Part shown: in pieces, positions 1-8,479 of the stretch
Layout: each line of letters starts with the position of its first letter
Numbering within the stretch: position 1 is the first letter of the stretch
Origin: Pantoea phytobeneficialis
GTDB taxonomy: Bacteria; Pseudomonadota; Gammaproteobacteria; Enterobacterales; Enterobacteriaceae
NCBI RefSeq assembly: GCF_009728735.1
Contig: NZ_CP024640.1
Coordinates: 124,001 to 188,000, forward strand
Direction of reading: 5' to 3'
Length of the DNA: 64,000 nt
The notes under the pieces: model-generated
The model's input: only the letters and a program-made list of their open reading frames with translations
What the model was told of the DNA's origin: nothing
The model's database searches: none
Position numbers and translations under genes: made by a program

Positions 1-54
1 CAACTCACCCTGAAAGCAGGCGTTCCCTTGTGGCGCGCTGCTGACTTTTACTGA
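1..54 (+). CDS. 3' end of an unidentified upstream gene (partial)
   Basis: An open frame runs from the window edge to a TGA at 52-54 and ends in the residues WRAADFY. Only 17 codons are visible, so the product cannot be named. It stops 10 bp before the MFS transporter that starts at 65, so the two are probably co-transcribed and this gene may act on the permease's substrate. Confidence 0.5.
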   Translation, partial: QLTLKAGVPLWRAADFY

Positions 55-64
55 GGTCATCTCT

Positions 65-1300
65 ATGCAATCTCCATGGTTACGTATTGGCGGTACGCTG
101 ATGTTGGGTATGTTTATCTCTTACATCGACCGCACTAATCTCTCCGTTACGCTGAAGGACGTGGCTCAGGATCTCGGTTTTAGCGGAGCTGGGTTTGCCA
201 CCACCTCAAGCCTGGTACTGACGGCTTTTCTCATCGGTTATATCGTTGCGAATATCTCCGGCGGTATCTTCACCACCCGATTTGACCCTAAAACCATTGC
301 GATCGGTATGATGGCACTTTGGTCTTTGGCTACCCTCACCACCGGCCTGGTCAGCAGCGTGGCCTTTCTGGTCGCCTGTCGCTTCGTGCTGGGGGTGGCG
401 GAAGGGATTTACTGGCCGCAGCAATCCCGCTTTGTGCGGCTGTGGTTCTCCCCGGCAGAACTGACCCGCGCCAACAGCCTTATCCATTATTACGGCCAGT
501 TTTTAGCGCTCGGACTGGGATTTATCATCCTGACACCGCTACACAATATGATGGGCTGGCGTAATCTCTTTTTCCTCTGTGGCGGCATTGGATTACTTGT
601 GATGGTGCCGCTCTATGCCCGCGTGCTGTTGAATACGCGTGATGCGCCGTTGCAGCAGGCGCAGGTGGCCCCGCGCAAAGTGCGTCTGACCCGTGAGGAT
701 TTTGGCGGCATGTCGTTTGTGTTGCTGATCATCACTTATCTTACGCAGGGAATGTTGTTCTGGGGGATTACGCTCTGGATTCCAATGGTGGTGACATCCC
801 TCGGCTTCACCGGATGGAGCCAGGCATTTGCCAGCGCGCTGCCCTACCTGCTGGCCGTATTGCTGGCTATCCCTATGTCATGGCTGAGTGACAAAACCGG
901 TAAGCGGATTTTAATCGCCGCATTGGGTCTGCTGATCCCTGGCGCGATGTTGCTGCTGTTGCCGTGGGTGGAGAGCGCCGTGGTGAAAATGACGTTGATC
1001 ACCCTGGCAATGGGCTATTACGCCAGTAGTTTTACGCCGAATATCTGGTCGATCATCCAGTCAAGTGTGCGTCCTCATGCGGTGGGGGCTGCATCGGGCA
1101 TCGTCAATGGCATTGGTGCCGGTGGTGGCGGGACGCTGGCGGGTTTCATGGTCGCGATTCTGTATGCGCGTACGGGAAGTTATATGTCAGGCTTCACCTT
1201 GCTGGGTGCTCTGGTCATCATTGGTGGAATTTCTTTACTGAGCTTTGGCTGGTGGCGGCAGCGGCACCCCGTGAGTCTGGCGCAGGTGGCGCCGTTTTAA
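65..1300 (+). CDS. MFS permease, anion:cation symporter (phthalate permease-like) type
   Basis: A 411-residue inner-membrane protein with about 12 hydrophobic segments. The N-terminus carries the pattern SYIDRTNLSVT, typical of the ACS/phthalate-permease branch of the major facilitator superfamily, where YxDRxxL follows TM1. These proteins usually import organic acids by proton symport. The loop between TM8 and TM9 has the conserved MFS pattern SDKTGKR. An SD-like GAGG lies about 8 bp before the ATG. The end of another gene is only 10 bp upstream, so it is probably the distal gene of an operon. The substrate cannot be read from sequence alone. Confidence 0.85.
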   Translation: MQSPWLRIGGTLMLGMFISYIDRTNLSVTLKDVAQDLGFSGAGFATTSSLVLTAFLIGYIVANISGGIFTTRFDPKTIAIGMMALWSLATLTTGLVSSVAFLVACRFVLGVAEGIYWPQQSRFVRLWFSPAELTRANSLIHYYGQFLALGLGFIILTPLHNMMGWRNLFFLCGGIGLLVMVPLYARVLLNTRDAPLQQAQVAPRKVRLTREDFGGMSFVLLIITYLTQGMLFWGITLWIPMVVTSLGFTGWSQAFASALPYLLAVLLAIPMSWLSDKTGKRILIAALGLLIPGAMLLLLPWVESAVVKMTLITLAMGYYASSFTPNIWSIIQSSVRPHAVGAASGIVNGIGAGGGGTLAGFMVAILYARTGSYMSGFTLLGALVIIGGISLLSFGWWRQRHPVSLAQVAPF

Positions 1301-1310
1301 CGGTGACATG

Positions 1311-1333
1311 CTGGCGGGCTTAAGGTCCGCCAG
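1311..1333. terminator. hairpin between convergent genes
   Basis: CTGGCGG pairs with CCGCCAG around a 9-nt loop in the short gap between the plus-strand MFS gene and the minus-strand PAS-LuxR gene. There is no long T-run, so termination strength is uncertain. Confidence 0.4.
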
Positions 1334-1344
1334 TGCTTGTCCCA

Positions 1345-1992
1345 TTATTGTTCAATGACCAGGTATCTCTTGTTTAAAAAGTAAGGTGGGACATAATTAT
1401 CCCACCCCTTACAATAGCAATATTGCAGCAGACTCGAGGTATTCAGTGCTCCCGCCTTCTGACAACAACGTATTATCCTGTTCCTTAACGTGAATGCGCT
1501 AATACCGAGCATGTCTGACATGATGTTCTGTTTGACACTGCAAAATAATAGTAAAATCACTTCCCATTCCCGGTCGGTGAAAAAATCAGAAGGTTTAGTG
1601 AATACCAGTGATCTTCGACTGGAATGCGTGATGAACGTTGAAAAATAAACGTTAGCCAACTCAATGTAAGTACAGATGATGCCTACTGAGCCATCTTTGA
1701 ACTGCCAGGGGCGTTTTTCAACCCTGAATGCTTTGCGTTCATCCTTTCCGCCATAACTCACGATTTTCACCACAACACTCATCCTGCCGGTGCGGGCGAT
1801 TTTTTGATCATCGAGTATGATGCTGTGGTAAACGCTATCAATATCTTTAATCAGATCCCGGTCTGTACACCCGTTTATTTTATCAGAAGGGATGTTGAAG
1901 TAATTGCAGGCTCGGTCATTGGCATAAACGTATCGGGATGAGTGATCTTTTACCGCCCATCCCAGCAATGAATTTTTGAAGTAAAATTCCAT
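1345..1992 (-). CDS. PAS-LuxR family transcriptional regulator (second of a tandem pair)
   Basis: A 215-residue protein. Residues about 1-110 look like a PAS sensor fold (GWAVKDHSSRYVYANDRAC). Residues about 135-195 form a LuxR/GerE-type helix-turn-helix (FFTDREWEVILLL, then MLGISAFTLRNRI). It is clearly paralogous to the gene at 1999-2682 in layout and motifs, including the shared PSDxFTxxEWEV segment. The start lies 6 nt after the stop of that gene, so the two are co-transcribed. The signal sensed and the target genes are unknown; the neighbouring permeases are candidate targets. Confidence 0.8.
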   Translation of the reverse strand: MEFYFKNSLLGWAVKDHSSRYVYANDRACNYFNIPSDKINGCTDRDLIKDIDSVYHSIILDDQKIARTGRMSVVVKIVSYGGKDERKAFRVEKRPWQFKDGSVGIICTYIELANVYFSTFITHSSRRSLVFTKPSDFFTDREWEVILLLFCSVKQNIMSDMLGISAFTLRNRIIRCCQKAGALNTSSLLQYCYCKGWDNYVPPYFLNKRYLVIEQ

Positions 1993-1998
1993 TTTTTC

Positions 1999-2682
1999 TC
2001 AACCAGTTATGACGATGTGGCCTTTTTTGAGGAAAAACTGAGGAATATAGTTATCAAATCTACTGGTTCTGCAAAAATCAACTAATGCCGCCGATGAGTT
2101 TACACCGGTTTTTCTGAAGGAGCTTCTCAGCCTCCCGTTCACGGCATCTACAGAAATGCCAAGAACATTACTTATCTCCTTAAGGCTGAGATTACAAAGT
2201 AATAAATACATTACTTCCCATTCCTTTTCTGTAAAAATATCAGATGGAGTTTGAAAAGTGGCGTGTTGATTCAGCTTGCCATTTAATAATGATGTGGGTG
2301 TAAGGATATTAACGTGTCTTACGCTTATTATTGTCCCTATGCATGTGCCGCTTTCGTCATAAAGTGGTTCCTGAATATTATAAACCGGCTGCATTATCTT
2401 TTCACGACCCTGAATATGCGTCGTGATGGCTCTTAAAATAGTTCCTGTGCTTTCTACAAACCTTTCCTGCTGCTCAAATATATCGGCAAATTCAGCGACT
2501 GGTACCGGAACGTCGTGGATCTTACGGCCTTCGTAATCATAAGAGGTGGCGATAGTTTGCCAGATCTTGAATGCTTTATTTACATAGACAAATTTTGAGG
2601 TACGGTCTTTGATCGCCCAACCTACCACGGTGTCATTTTCAAACATCTGAATTAAATTATGGGGTATTGATAATGATTTCAT
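1999..2682 (-). CDS. PAS-LuxR family transcriptional regulator (first of a tandem pair)
   Basis: A 227-residue protein with an N-terminal PAS-like region (GWAIKDRTSKFVYVNKAF, residues about 22-39) and a C-terminal LuxR-type HTH (FTEKEWEVMYLL, then VLGISVDAVNGRLR). GGAGAG lies about 9 nt before the ATG at 2682 and supports this start. Its promoter region contains 16-bp tandem repeats at 2722-2762. With the paralogue at 1345-1992 it looks like a local duplication. No histidine-kinase domain is present, so it is probably a one-component regulator. Confidence 0.8.
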   Translation of the reverse strand: MKSLSIPHNLIQMFENDTVVGWAIKDRTSKFVYVNKAFKIWQTIATSYDYEGRKIHDVPVPVAEFADIFEQQERFVESTGTILRAITTHIQGREKIMQPVYNIQEPLYDESGTCIGTIISVRHVNILTPTSLLNGKLNQHATFQTPSDIFTEKEWEVMYLLLCNLSLKEISNVLGISVDAVNGRLRSSFRKTGVNSSAALVDFCRTSRFDNYIPQFFLKKGHIVITG

Positions 2683-2721
2683 CGATTTTGTCTCTCCGTT
2701 GACATAGAACTACATAAAAAT

Positions 2722-2762
2722 AACCCTACATAAATCCAACCCTACATAAATCCAACCCTACC
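2722..2762. repeat. 16-bp tandem repeat, about 2.5 copies
   Basis: The unit AACCCTACATAAATCC occurs at 2722-2737 and again at 2738-2753, followed by a partial third copy. It lies 40-80 bp upstream of the PAS-LuxR gene that starts at 2682. It could be a repeated operator for that gene or simple slippage. The rest of 2683-2974 holds no gene I can support. Confidence 0.8.
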
Positions 2763-2865
2763 TGAAGTCAACCTTTCACATCTGTACCGAAACGGCATAC
2801 TTTTAAGCTGAAAAAGCAGCATCAGGGAAATACTAGTAAAAAAACAAAAAAAAGGAAGTGAATTC

Positions 2866-2896
2866 GCCCATCTCTGTTTTGGAAATGGGCTTTTTT
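2866..2896 (+). terminator. terminator-like hairpin with T-run on the plus strand
   Basis: GCCCAT at 2866-2871 pairs with ATGGGC at 2885-2890 and is followed directly by six T. The hairpin also sits downstream of the minus-strand permease at 2975-4318, and an A-rich stretch at about 2838-2853 would give a T-run in that direction, so it may serve the minus strand. There is no recognised plus-strand gene upstream of it. Confidence 0.5.
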
Positions 2897-2974
2897 CTGA
2901 GGAAATAAATATGCGGGTTGTCAGGAGAAGGTTGACTGGAATCAGACCCGGCGCCATCCGTGGCACGGTAGGGC

Positions 2975-4318
2975 TTAAAGCGCTTTTTTCAGTTCAATAC
3001 GTTTAACCGGACCAACGATGACCACAAAGCTGAAAATGGCGATGAGCGCATGGATCGCAACGAATACCAGTGCCCATTCAAAATGTCCTGTGGCTTTTAC
3101 GATATAGCCAATGACAACCGGAGAAATGATGCCTGCGAAATTACCACACAAATTAAACAACCCACCGGCGACACCTGCCATCTCTTTCGGGGCGGTATCT
3201 GACATCACTGCCCATCCCAGTGCGCCAATGCCTTTGCCAAGAAAAGCCAGTGACATGAATAAGACAACCAGGTAAATCGAGTCGACATAGTTACAGAACA
3301 CCATCACCATGGAGAGCAGCATGCCGAGGACAATGGGCGTTTTACGTGCGATAGACAGTGATTTTGTGATGCGTAAAATACGGTCCGAGATCACACCGCC
3401 CATCAATCCACCCAGAAATCCGCAAATTGCCGGGATGGCCGCAATAAATCCAACCGTTTTGATATCCAGACCCTTATCCATTGCCAGATAAAGTGGAAAC
3501 CAGGTAATGAAAAAGAACGTCAAAACGTTGATGCAATATTGACCAAGATAAATCCCTAATAACATGCGATTAGTGACCAATTGCTTGAAGGCGCTGATAT
3601 TGAATGCGGAAGCTGTCTTTGACTTGCCCTGATCCATATCCACCAGGGCGCCGCCTTCACGGATATACTCAATCTCTTCGTCATTCACGCGGGGATGGTT
3701 CAACGGATTATGGATGACTCTGGCCGCAGAGAAAGTAATGATGATACCCAACAGGCCCATAAAGATAAAAATAGATTGCCAGCCATAATTCAGTGTCAGC
3801 CAACCCATTATGGGTGCAAAAATCGCCGTCGCGAAATATTGCGCCGAATTAAAAACTGCGGCGGCGGTAGCCCTTTCTTTAGAGGGAAACCAGGCGGCGA
3901 CAAAACGACTGTTTCCCGGCATGACCGGCGCCTCACACAGGCCAACCAGAAACAGGAGAACGGTGAAACAGATGATGGCAGTGGAACCGTGGAAAACTTC
4001 CACAAAACCCTGCAATAAAGTAAACACTGACCACAAACACAGGCCGCAGAGATAGATTTTTTTTGAACCGAAACGGTCCAGTAACCAGCCGCCGGGAATC
4101 TGTGCCATACAGTATGCCCAGGCGAATGCTGAGAATACCCATCCCATCTGGCCAGGGTTAATTCCCAGAGAGGTGGTCATATCTTTACCGGCAATTGCCA
4201 GCGTGGAGCGATCGCCAACACTCACGGCGGTTATGATAAAAAGAATAATAACAACATGCCACCTGACATTGGTTTTCCTGGCATGAACAACATCGCCGAC
4301 TTCATTGACTTGAGCCAT
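2975..4318 (-). CDS. MFS permease resembling GarP/GudP (aldarate/hexuronate-type)
   Basis: A 447-residue, 12-TM inner-membrane protein. Long stretches match the E. coli D-galactarate/D-glucarate permeases GarP and GudP as I remember them: SAFAWAYCMAQIPGGWLLDR, FNSAQYF, ALGWAVMSDTAPKE, and an ending close to VGxxKRxEL. Family members import aldarates by proton symport. No glucarate or galactarate dehydratase gene is adjacent, so the substrate is not confirmed here. The neighbours are the PAS-LuxR pair (downstream) and aegA (upstream, same strand, 388 bp away). The ATG at 4318 follows an AAGGTGG sequence that serves as SD. Confidence 0.85.
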   Translation of the reverse strand: MAQVNEVGDVVHARKTNVRWHVVIILFIITAVSVGDRSTLAIAGKDMTTSLGINPGQMGWVFSAFAWAYCMAQIPGGWLLDRFGSKKIYLCGLCLWSVFTLLQGFVEVFHGSTAIICFTVLLFLVGLCEAPVMPGNSRFVAAWFPSKERATAAAVFNSAQYFATAIFAPIMGWLTLNYGWQSIFIFMGLLGIIITFSAARVIHNPLNHPRVNDEEIEYIREGGALVDMDQGKSKTASAFNISAFKQLVTNRMLLGIYLGQYCINVLTFFFITWFPLYLAMDKGLDIKTVGFIAAIPAICGFLGGLMGGVISDRILRITKSLSIARKTPIVLGMLLSMVMVFCNYVDSIYLVVLFMSLAFLGKGIGALGWAVMSDTAPKEMAGVAGGLFNLCGNFAGIISPVVIGYIVKATGHFEWALVFVAIHALIAIFSFVVIVGPVKRIELKKAL

Positions 4319-4618
4319 CTGGCACCACCTTAAACTTGATAGAATTTTAAAAATGTAAATAATGAATTGTTCAAGTCAGGGATGCCTGGAATAAATTAAT
4401 TATTTACACTGGAAGAATGCAGGTCGCTTTGCACATATCAATCCTGATTTAACGTTGTTATTTATTTCTCCACCAGAAAACGATAAGGTTTACCCTGACG
4501 CAAGGCAATGTGCATTTGCATAATAAAGTTATTATTTTTTTCAGGTATTTACGGCATTTTAAAATTTGTTTGAAGTCGATCACATATTTTATAAATATTA
4601 ACTGTCTGTCGGGATTTC

Positions 4619-4643
4619 AATTCGCCACCAGATGTGGCGAATT
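4619..4643 (-). terminator. hairpin downstream of aegA; rest of gap 4319-4706
   Basis: AATTCGCCAC at 4619-4628 and GTGGCGAATT at 4634-4643 form a perfect 10-bp stem with a 5-nt loop, about 65 bp past the aegA stop. A T-run is weak. The remainder of the 388-bp gap (4319-4618) is AT-rich and should hold the promoter of the GarP/GudP-like gene. I see no convincing gene in it. Confidence 0.5.
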
Positions 4644-4706
4644 TAACCGTTATTATCGATATTCAGAAACAATTAATTCATATTTTGGTCGGTTGCACAC
4701 CCCATC

Positions 4707-6656
4707 TTATATTTCCAGCCAGTCCATCATACCTTGTGCCGCATGACGACCTTCGGCCATCGCCGTCACCACCAGGTCTGCACCGCGCACCGCATCACCG
4801 CCAGCGAAAATTTGCGGATTGCTGGTCTGGTAACGGTAGGTGCTGTTAACGTTGGCGGCAATGCGGCCACGGGCATCCAGTTGAACATTCTGACTCACCA
4901 GCCAGGGCAGGGCGTGAGGATTAAAACCAAACGCCATAATCACGATATCGGCAGGCATGACAAACTCGCTTCCCTCAATCGGCACTGGCCGACGGCGGCC
5001 CGTCGCATCTTGCTCACCCGGTTGTGTGCGCAGCAGACGGATACCGCAAACCTTGCCACTGTCGTCCAGTTCCAGTTGCACCGGCTGTACGTTGAATTCA
5101 AACGCTGCCCCCTCATCATGTGCGTTTTTCACCTCCTTCCTGGAGCCAGGCATATTGGCCTCATCGCGACGATACGCACAGGTCACTTTATTCGCCCCGT
5201 GGCGTAGCGCCGTGCGCACGCAGTCCATCGCGGTATCTCCCCCTCCCAACACCACGACGTTCAGACCGGCGGTGTTGATAAATGGTTGTCCGGCAGCGGG
5301 TGGCAGCCCCATCAATTGTCTGGTATTGGCGATCAGGAAGGGGAGTGCATCGCAGACACCGGGGGCGTCTTCGTTAGGCAGGTTTGCCTTCATCGAGTTA
5401 TAGGTTCCGACGCCAATAAATACGGCGTCATAGTCACTGAGCAATGTCTCCAGCGCTATATCTTTGCCAATCTCACAGTTCAACTCAAAGCGGATGCCCA
5501 TAGCGCTGAAGATCTCACGCCGACGCGCCAGTAACGCTTTATCCAGTTTAAAAGAAGGAATACCAAAGGTCAGTAAACCGCCGATCTCCGGGTGGCGGTC
5601 ATAAACTGTCGCGCTTACGCCGTTGCGCACCAACACATCCGCGCAGGCCAGCCCGGCTGGACCCGCGCCAATAATGGCGACGCGTTTATTCACCTGTTGC
5701 ACCGTGCTTAAATCGGGCCGCCACCCCTGCGCCAGTGCCTGATCAGAGATAAATCGCTCAATATTGCCAATGGTAACTGAGCCATATTCGTCGCGAAGCG
5801 TACAGGCACCTTCACACAGGCGGTCCTGCGGGCACACGCGACCGGTGATTTCGGGCAAACAGTTGGTTTGATGTGAAAGTGCCACGGCGGCGGCGATATT
5901 GCCTGCTTTCACTTGTGCTATCCATTGCGGAATGTGGTTATGCAGGGGGCATTTCCACTCGCAAATGCTATGCTCGCCACAAGCGAGGCAGCGCTGTGCC
6001 TCACGTTGTGCCTGCTCTGCATGAAATGGCAGGTAGATTTCATCAAAGCTTTGTTGGCGCATTACCAACGGGAGTTTGTCTGCTTCTCCCCGTGGCGACG
6101 ATGCTTTCATTTGCCGTACTTTGGCATGGTCAGATACAGGTGGCAGCACGGCGACCTGGTGCCAGGGTTGCGCCTCCTGACTGGCGGCACGCAGGCGGCG
6201 TGATTGCACCAGTTTGGTCAGGGTAACGTTATTCACCTGTTGCAAAGCATGCGTAGGACAATTTTGCGCACAGGCCGGCCCATCCCGGCGTTCAAGGCAG
6301 AGATCGCATTTGTGCGCGGTGGCTTTGCCAGTGGAAGTGATTAACACCTGAAGGGTGCCAAAAGGGCAGGCGATGACACAGGATTTACAGCCGATACACA
6401 GCTGCTGATTAACCTGCACGGAATCATTGACGCGGCTGATTGCGCCATTTGGACAGCTACGGGCACAGGGTGCATCTTCACAATGATGACAGGTGACAGC
6501 GTTACGCTGTTGTTGATGTTTAATCACCGTAATACGAGGAGTGAACTGCTCGGGGGTTAACGCATGTTGCTCATCATTATGAGCCATGACACAGGCGACT
6601 TCGCAGGCTCGGCATCCGATGCATTGCTGGCTGTTTGCCATCATAAAACGGTTCAT
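4707..6656 (-). CDS. aegA: AegA: iron-sulfur oxidoreductase with glutamate synthase small-subunit-like domain
   Basis: A 649-residue protein. The N-terminal ~200 residues carry ferredoxin-type 4Fe-4S cysteine clusters (CIGCRACEVAC, CHHCEDAPCARSC, CIGCKSCVIACPFG, CDLC). A GltD-like FAD/NADPH oxidoreductase follows, with GAGPAGLACADVL (FAD-binding) and VVLGGGDTAMDC (NADPH-binding), ending in FAGGDAVRGADLVVTAMAEG. Order and wording match E. coli AegA, implicated in anaerobic urate metabolism. The start MNRFMMANSQQC at 6656 is chosen because AGGAAGG lies just upstream; the ATG at 6677 has no such signal. The electron partner is not visible nearby. Confidence 0.92.
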   Translation of the reverse strand: MNRFMMANSQQCIGCRACEVACVMAHNDEQHALTPEQFTPRITVIKHQQQRNAVTCHHCEDAPCARSCPNGAISRVNDSVQVNQQLCIGCKSCVIACPFGTLQVLITSTGKATAHKCDLCLERRDGPACAQNCPTHALQQVNNVTLTKLVQSRRLRAASQEAQPWHQVAVLPPVSDHAKVRQMKASSPRGEADKLPLVMRQQSFDEIYLPFHAEQAQREAQRCLACGEHSICEWKCPLHNHIPQWIAQVKAGNIAAAVALSHQTNCLPEITGRVCPQDRLCEGACTLRDEYGSVTIGNIERFISDQALAQGWRPDLSTVQQVNKRVAIIGAGPAGLACADVLVRNGVSATVYDRHPEIGGLLTFGIPSFKLDKALLARRREIFSAMGIRFELNCEIGKDIALETLLSDYDAVFIGVGTYNSMKANLPNEDAPGVCDALPFLIANTRQLMGLPPAAGQPFINTAGLNVVVLGGGDTAMDCVRTALRHGANKVTCAYRRDEANMPGSRKEVKNAHDEGAAFEFNVQPVQLELDDSGKVCGIRLLRTQPGEQDATGRRRPVPIEGSEFVMPADIVIMAFGFNPHALPWLVSQNVQLDARGRIAANVNSTYRYQTSNPQIFAGGDAVRGADLVVTAMAEGRHAAQGMMDWLEI

Positions 6657-7056
6657 GACAACCTTCCTGATACCCATTTAAATTTTATGGTTATTAAGGT
6701 TATCCGCAACACCCGCCACTGACAATGTTCATTTGCCCATATTGGTCTTTCGGTAGCAGGATATTAACGCTGCGCTCTTAGTTACAACAACCTAGTTATT
6801 TCCGTTAAAAAACGCCTTCGGTCAGCAGGAAACTTTTCCAGATTGCGAGACTGAGGGCACCTTTCGCCAGTGTCACAAACCAGTATTTTTTTGTATTCTC
6901 TTTTGTCTGTTGTAACTAATATCATCGAGAAACCGCAAAACATTGGTATTTCCTGTGTAGCTGTTTGCTATGACCACTTTCCATATTTCGGTGCCGACCG
7001 AAGCATCGCTTTCTGTCGGGCATAAACTGACGCCATCTTAATGATGGAGTGTTGAA
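6657..7056. promoter_or_regulatory. divergent control region with a perfect 12-bp inverted repeat pair
   Basis: This 400-bp gap separates aegA (minus) from the ABM operon (plus) and must hold both promoters. TTAGTTACAACA at 6778-6789 has an exact inverse, TGTTGTAACTAA, at 6908-6919. The centres are about 130 bp apart, which would suit a pair of regulator sites. ATGGAGTG before the ATG at 7057 supplies a modest SD. I see no gene in the gap. Confidence 0.5.
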
Positions 7057-7380
7057 ATGATTGCGGTTCTTTTTGAAGCAGAAGCCTTACCCGCTGCCCA
7101 GGCGCGCTATTTGCAACTCGCCTCCGGGTTGAAACCCTTGCTGGCAGATGCGCCAGGGTTTATCGCCCTGGAAAGGTTTCAGAGTCTGAATAATCCCGAA
7201 AAGATACTTTCCCTGTCATGGTGGGAGGATGAGACGTCGGTGGCCCGCTGGAAAGACAATCTGATGCATCAGTCTGCCCAGGAAGAGGGTAAAAGTTCGA
7301 TTTTTGCGTTTTACAGAATTCGCGTTGTCCACGTATTACGGGATTACTCGTCAGATCAGGAGTCGCTACACCATGTATGA
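7057..7380 (+). CDS. ABM-domain (antibiotic biosynthesis monooxygenase-like) protein
   Basis: A 107-residue protein of the dimeric alpha/beta-barrel ABM fold, with segments typical of that family: GFIALERFQSLNNPEKILSL and WWEDETSVARWK. Such proteins are small cofactor-free oxygenases or heme-related enzymes, and the substrate varies. It is the first gene of a three-gene operon. Its stop overlaps the ACT-domain gene by 8 nt, and that gene in turn overlaps the ArsR regulator by 4 nt. The conserved grouping suggests a function controlled by the ArsR protein. The substrate is not identified. Confidence 0.75.
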   Translation: MIAVLFEAEALPAAQARYLQLASGLKPLLADAPGFIALERFQSLNNPEKILSLSWWEDETSVARWKDNLMHQSAQEEGKSSIFAFYRIRVVHVLRDYSSDQESLHHV

Positions 7381-7767
7381 TATTCACGTTGTTCTTAAGC
7401 ATACCCCCGGCTCACTGGCTGCTTTTGGTAAACTGTTGGGTAAAAATGGTGTTGGCCTGGAAGGGGGGGGGGGATGTTTGCAACCGCCGAAGAAAGGCAT
7501 GCTCATTTTTTGGTTGAAGACGGTGAAAAAGCGCTTCAGGTACTGGCTGACGCAGGCTTTGACGTCAGGAACATTTGTCGTCCATTGATCAGAAAATTAC
7601 GCCAGGAACGTCCCGGAGAATTGGGGGCAATTGCCGATGCAATTGCCCGTAGCGGTGTGAATATATTGGTACAGTACAGCGATCACAGTAACCGGCTTAT
7701 TCTTGTCACTGACAATCATGAACGGGCCGCCGAAGCGACGCGAGAATGGGAAACACCTCCTGCATGA
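7373..7767 (+). pseudogene. ACT-domain amino-acid-binding protein, frameshifted in an 11-G tract
   Basis: The reading frame begins MYDIHVVLKHTPGSLAAF and continues to about residue 30, where a run of 11 G (7463-7473) shifts it. The rest of the protein (MFATAEERHAHFLVEDGEK ... NILVQYSDHSNRLILVTD) lies in another frame ending at 7767. Nine or twelve G would restore one ~130-residue protein made of two ACT domains; nine would give the family-like EGGGMF. As written, the first part ends at 7588 after an unrelated tail. The 3' frame has its own ATG at 7474, directly after the G-run. This is either a slippage-prone on/off tract or a sequencing error. Confidence 0.75.
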
Positions 7768-8474
7768 ACCTGTTGAATATCGCATCCGATGACTTGCCGG
7801 AGAGTTCGCTGGAACAATCCATGTCAGCCGTTGCCGCCGCCATAGCTGACCCGTCGAGGGTCAGTATGCTCTGCGCATTAATGGATGGGCGCGCCTGGAC
7901 CGCGACCGAACTCAGTGCGGTGGCGGGCATTGCGCCATCCACCACCAGTGGTCATCTCTCGCGGCTGCTCAGTAACGGGCTAATCCTCTGCCTGACACAA
8001 GGGCGACATCGCTATTATCGCCTTGCCGGACGCGAAATTGCCGGGCTATTGGAAACGCTGATGGGTGTGACGATAAACCCCGGCACGTCAGCGGTATCAC
8101 GAACACCGCGGCATCTCCGCCATGCCAGAACCTGCTATGACCACCTCGCAGGTGAAATCGCTGTGAAGATTTACGACTTTATGCAGCAGGAAGGCTGGTT
8201 GGAACCCGGAGGTGCAGCACTGACACCTGCGGGCAAAACCCATTTTTTGCATCTGGGCGCGGTGCTGAATCCTTTATCCCGGCGTAAAGCTTGCTGTGCC
8301 TGCCTCGACTGGAGCGAAAGACGCTTTCATCTGGGAGGGGATGCCGGTGCGGCACTGCTGACGCTGTTCCGGCAAAAAGCATGGATAGCCATCACGCCCG
8401 GATATCGGGAGGTGACCTTCACCGCCAGGGGCAAAATTGCGTTACAGCGGCAGTTTGGGGTAATGAATCCGTGA
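7764..8474 (+). CDS. ArsR/SmtB-family transcriptional regulator
   Basis: A 236-residue regulator. The winged-helix region near residues 15-95 reads IADPSRVSMLCALMDGRAWTA, then TELSAVAGIAPSTTSGHLSRL, the typical ArsR HTH. The long C-terminal part contains several cysteines (CCACLDW), possible metal or redox ligands, but no classical CxC metal site in the HTH. The start is set at 7764 because its ATG overlaps the stop of the ACT gene (ATGA). An in-frame ATG at 7746 is less likely. It probably autoregulates this operon. Confidence 0.8.
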   Translation: MNLLNIASDDLPESSLEQSMSAVAAAIADPSRVSMLCALMDGRAWTATELSAVAGIAPSTTSGHLSRLLSNGLILCLTQGRHRYYRLAGREIAGLLETLMGVTINPGTSAVSRTPRHLRHARTCYDHLAGEIAVKIYDFMQQEGWLEPGGAALTPAGKTHFLHLGAVLNPLSRRKACCACLDWSERRFHLGGDAGAALLTLFRQKAWIAITPGYREVTFTARGKIALQRQFGVMNP

Positions 8475-8479
8475 ATGTT

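Noticed and set aside
2742..2966. Minus-strand open frame of 74 codons in the gap upstream of the PAS-LuxR pair
   Set aside because: It covers the tandem repeat and the hairpin, has no SD and no protein-like composition.
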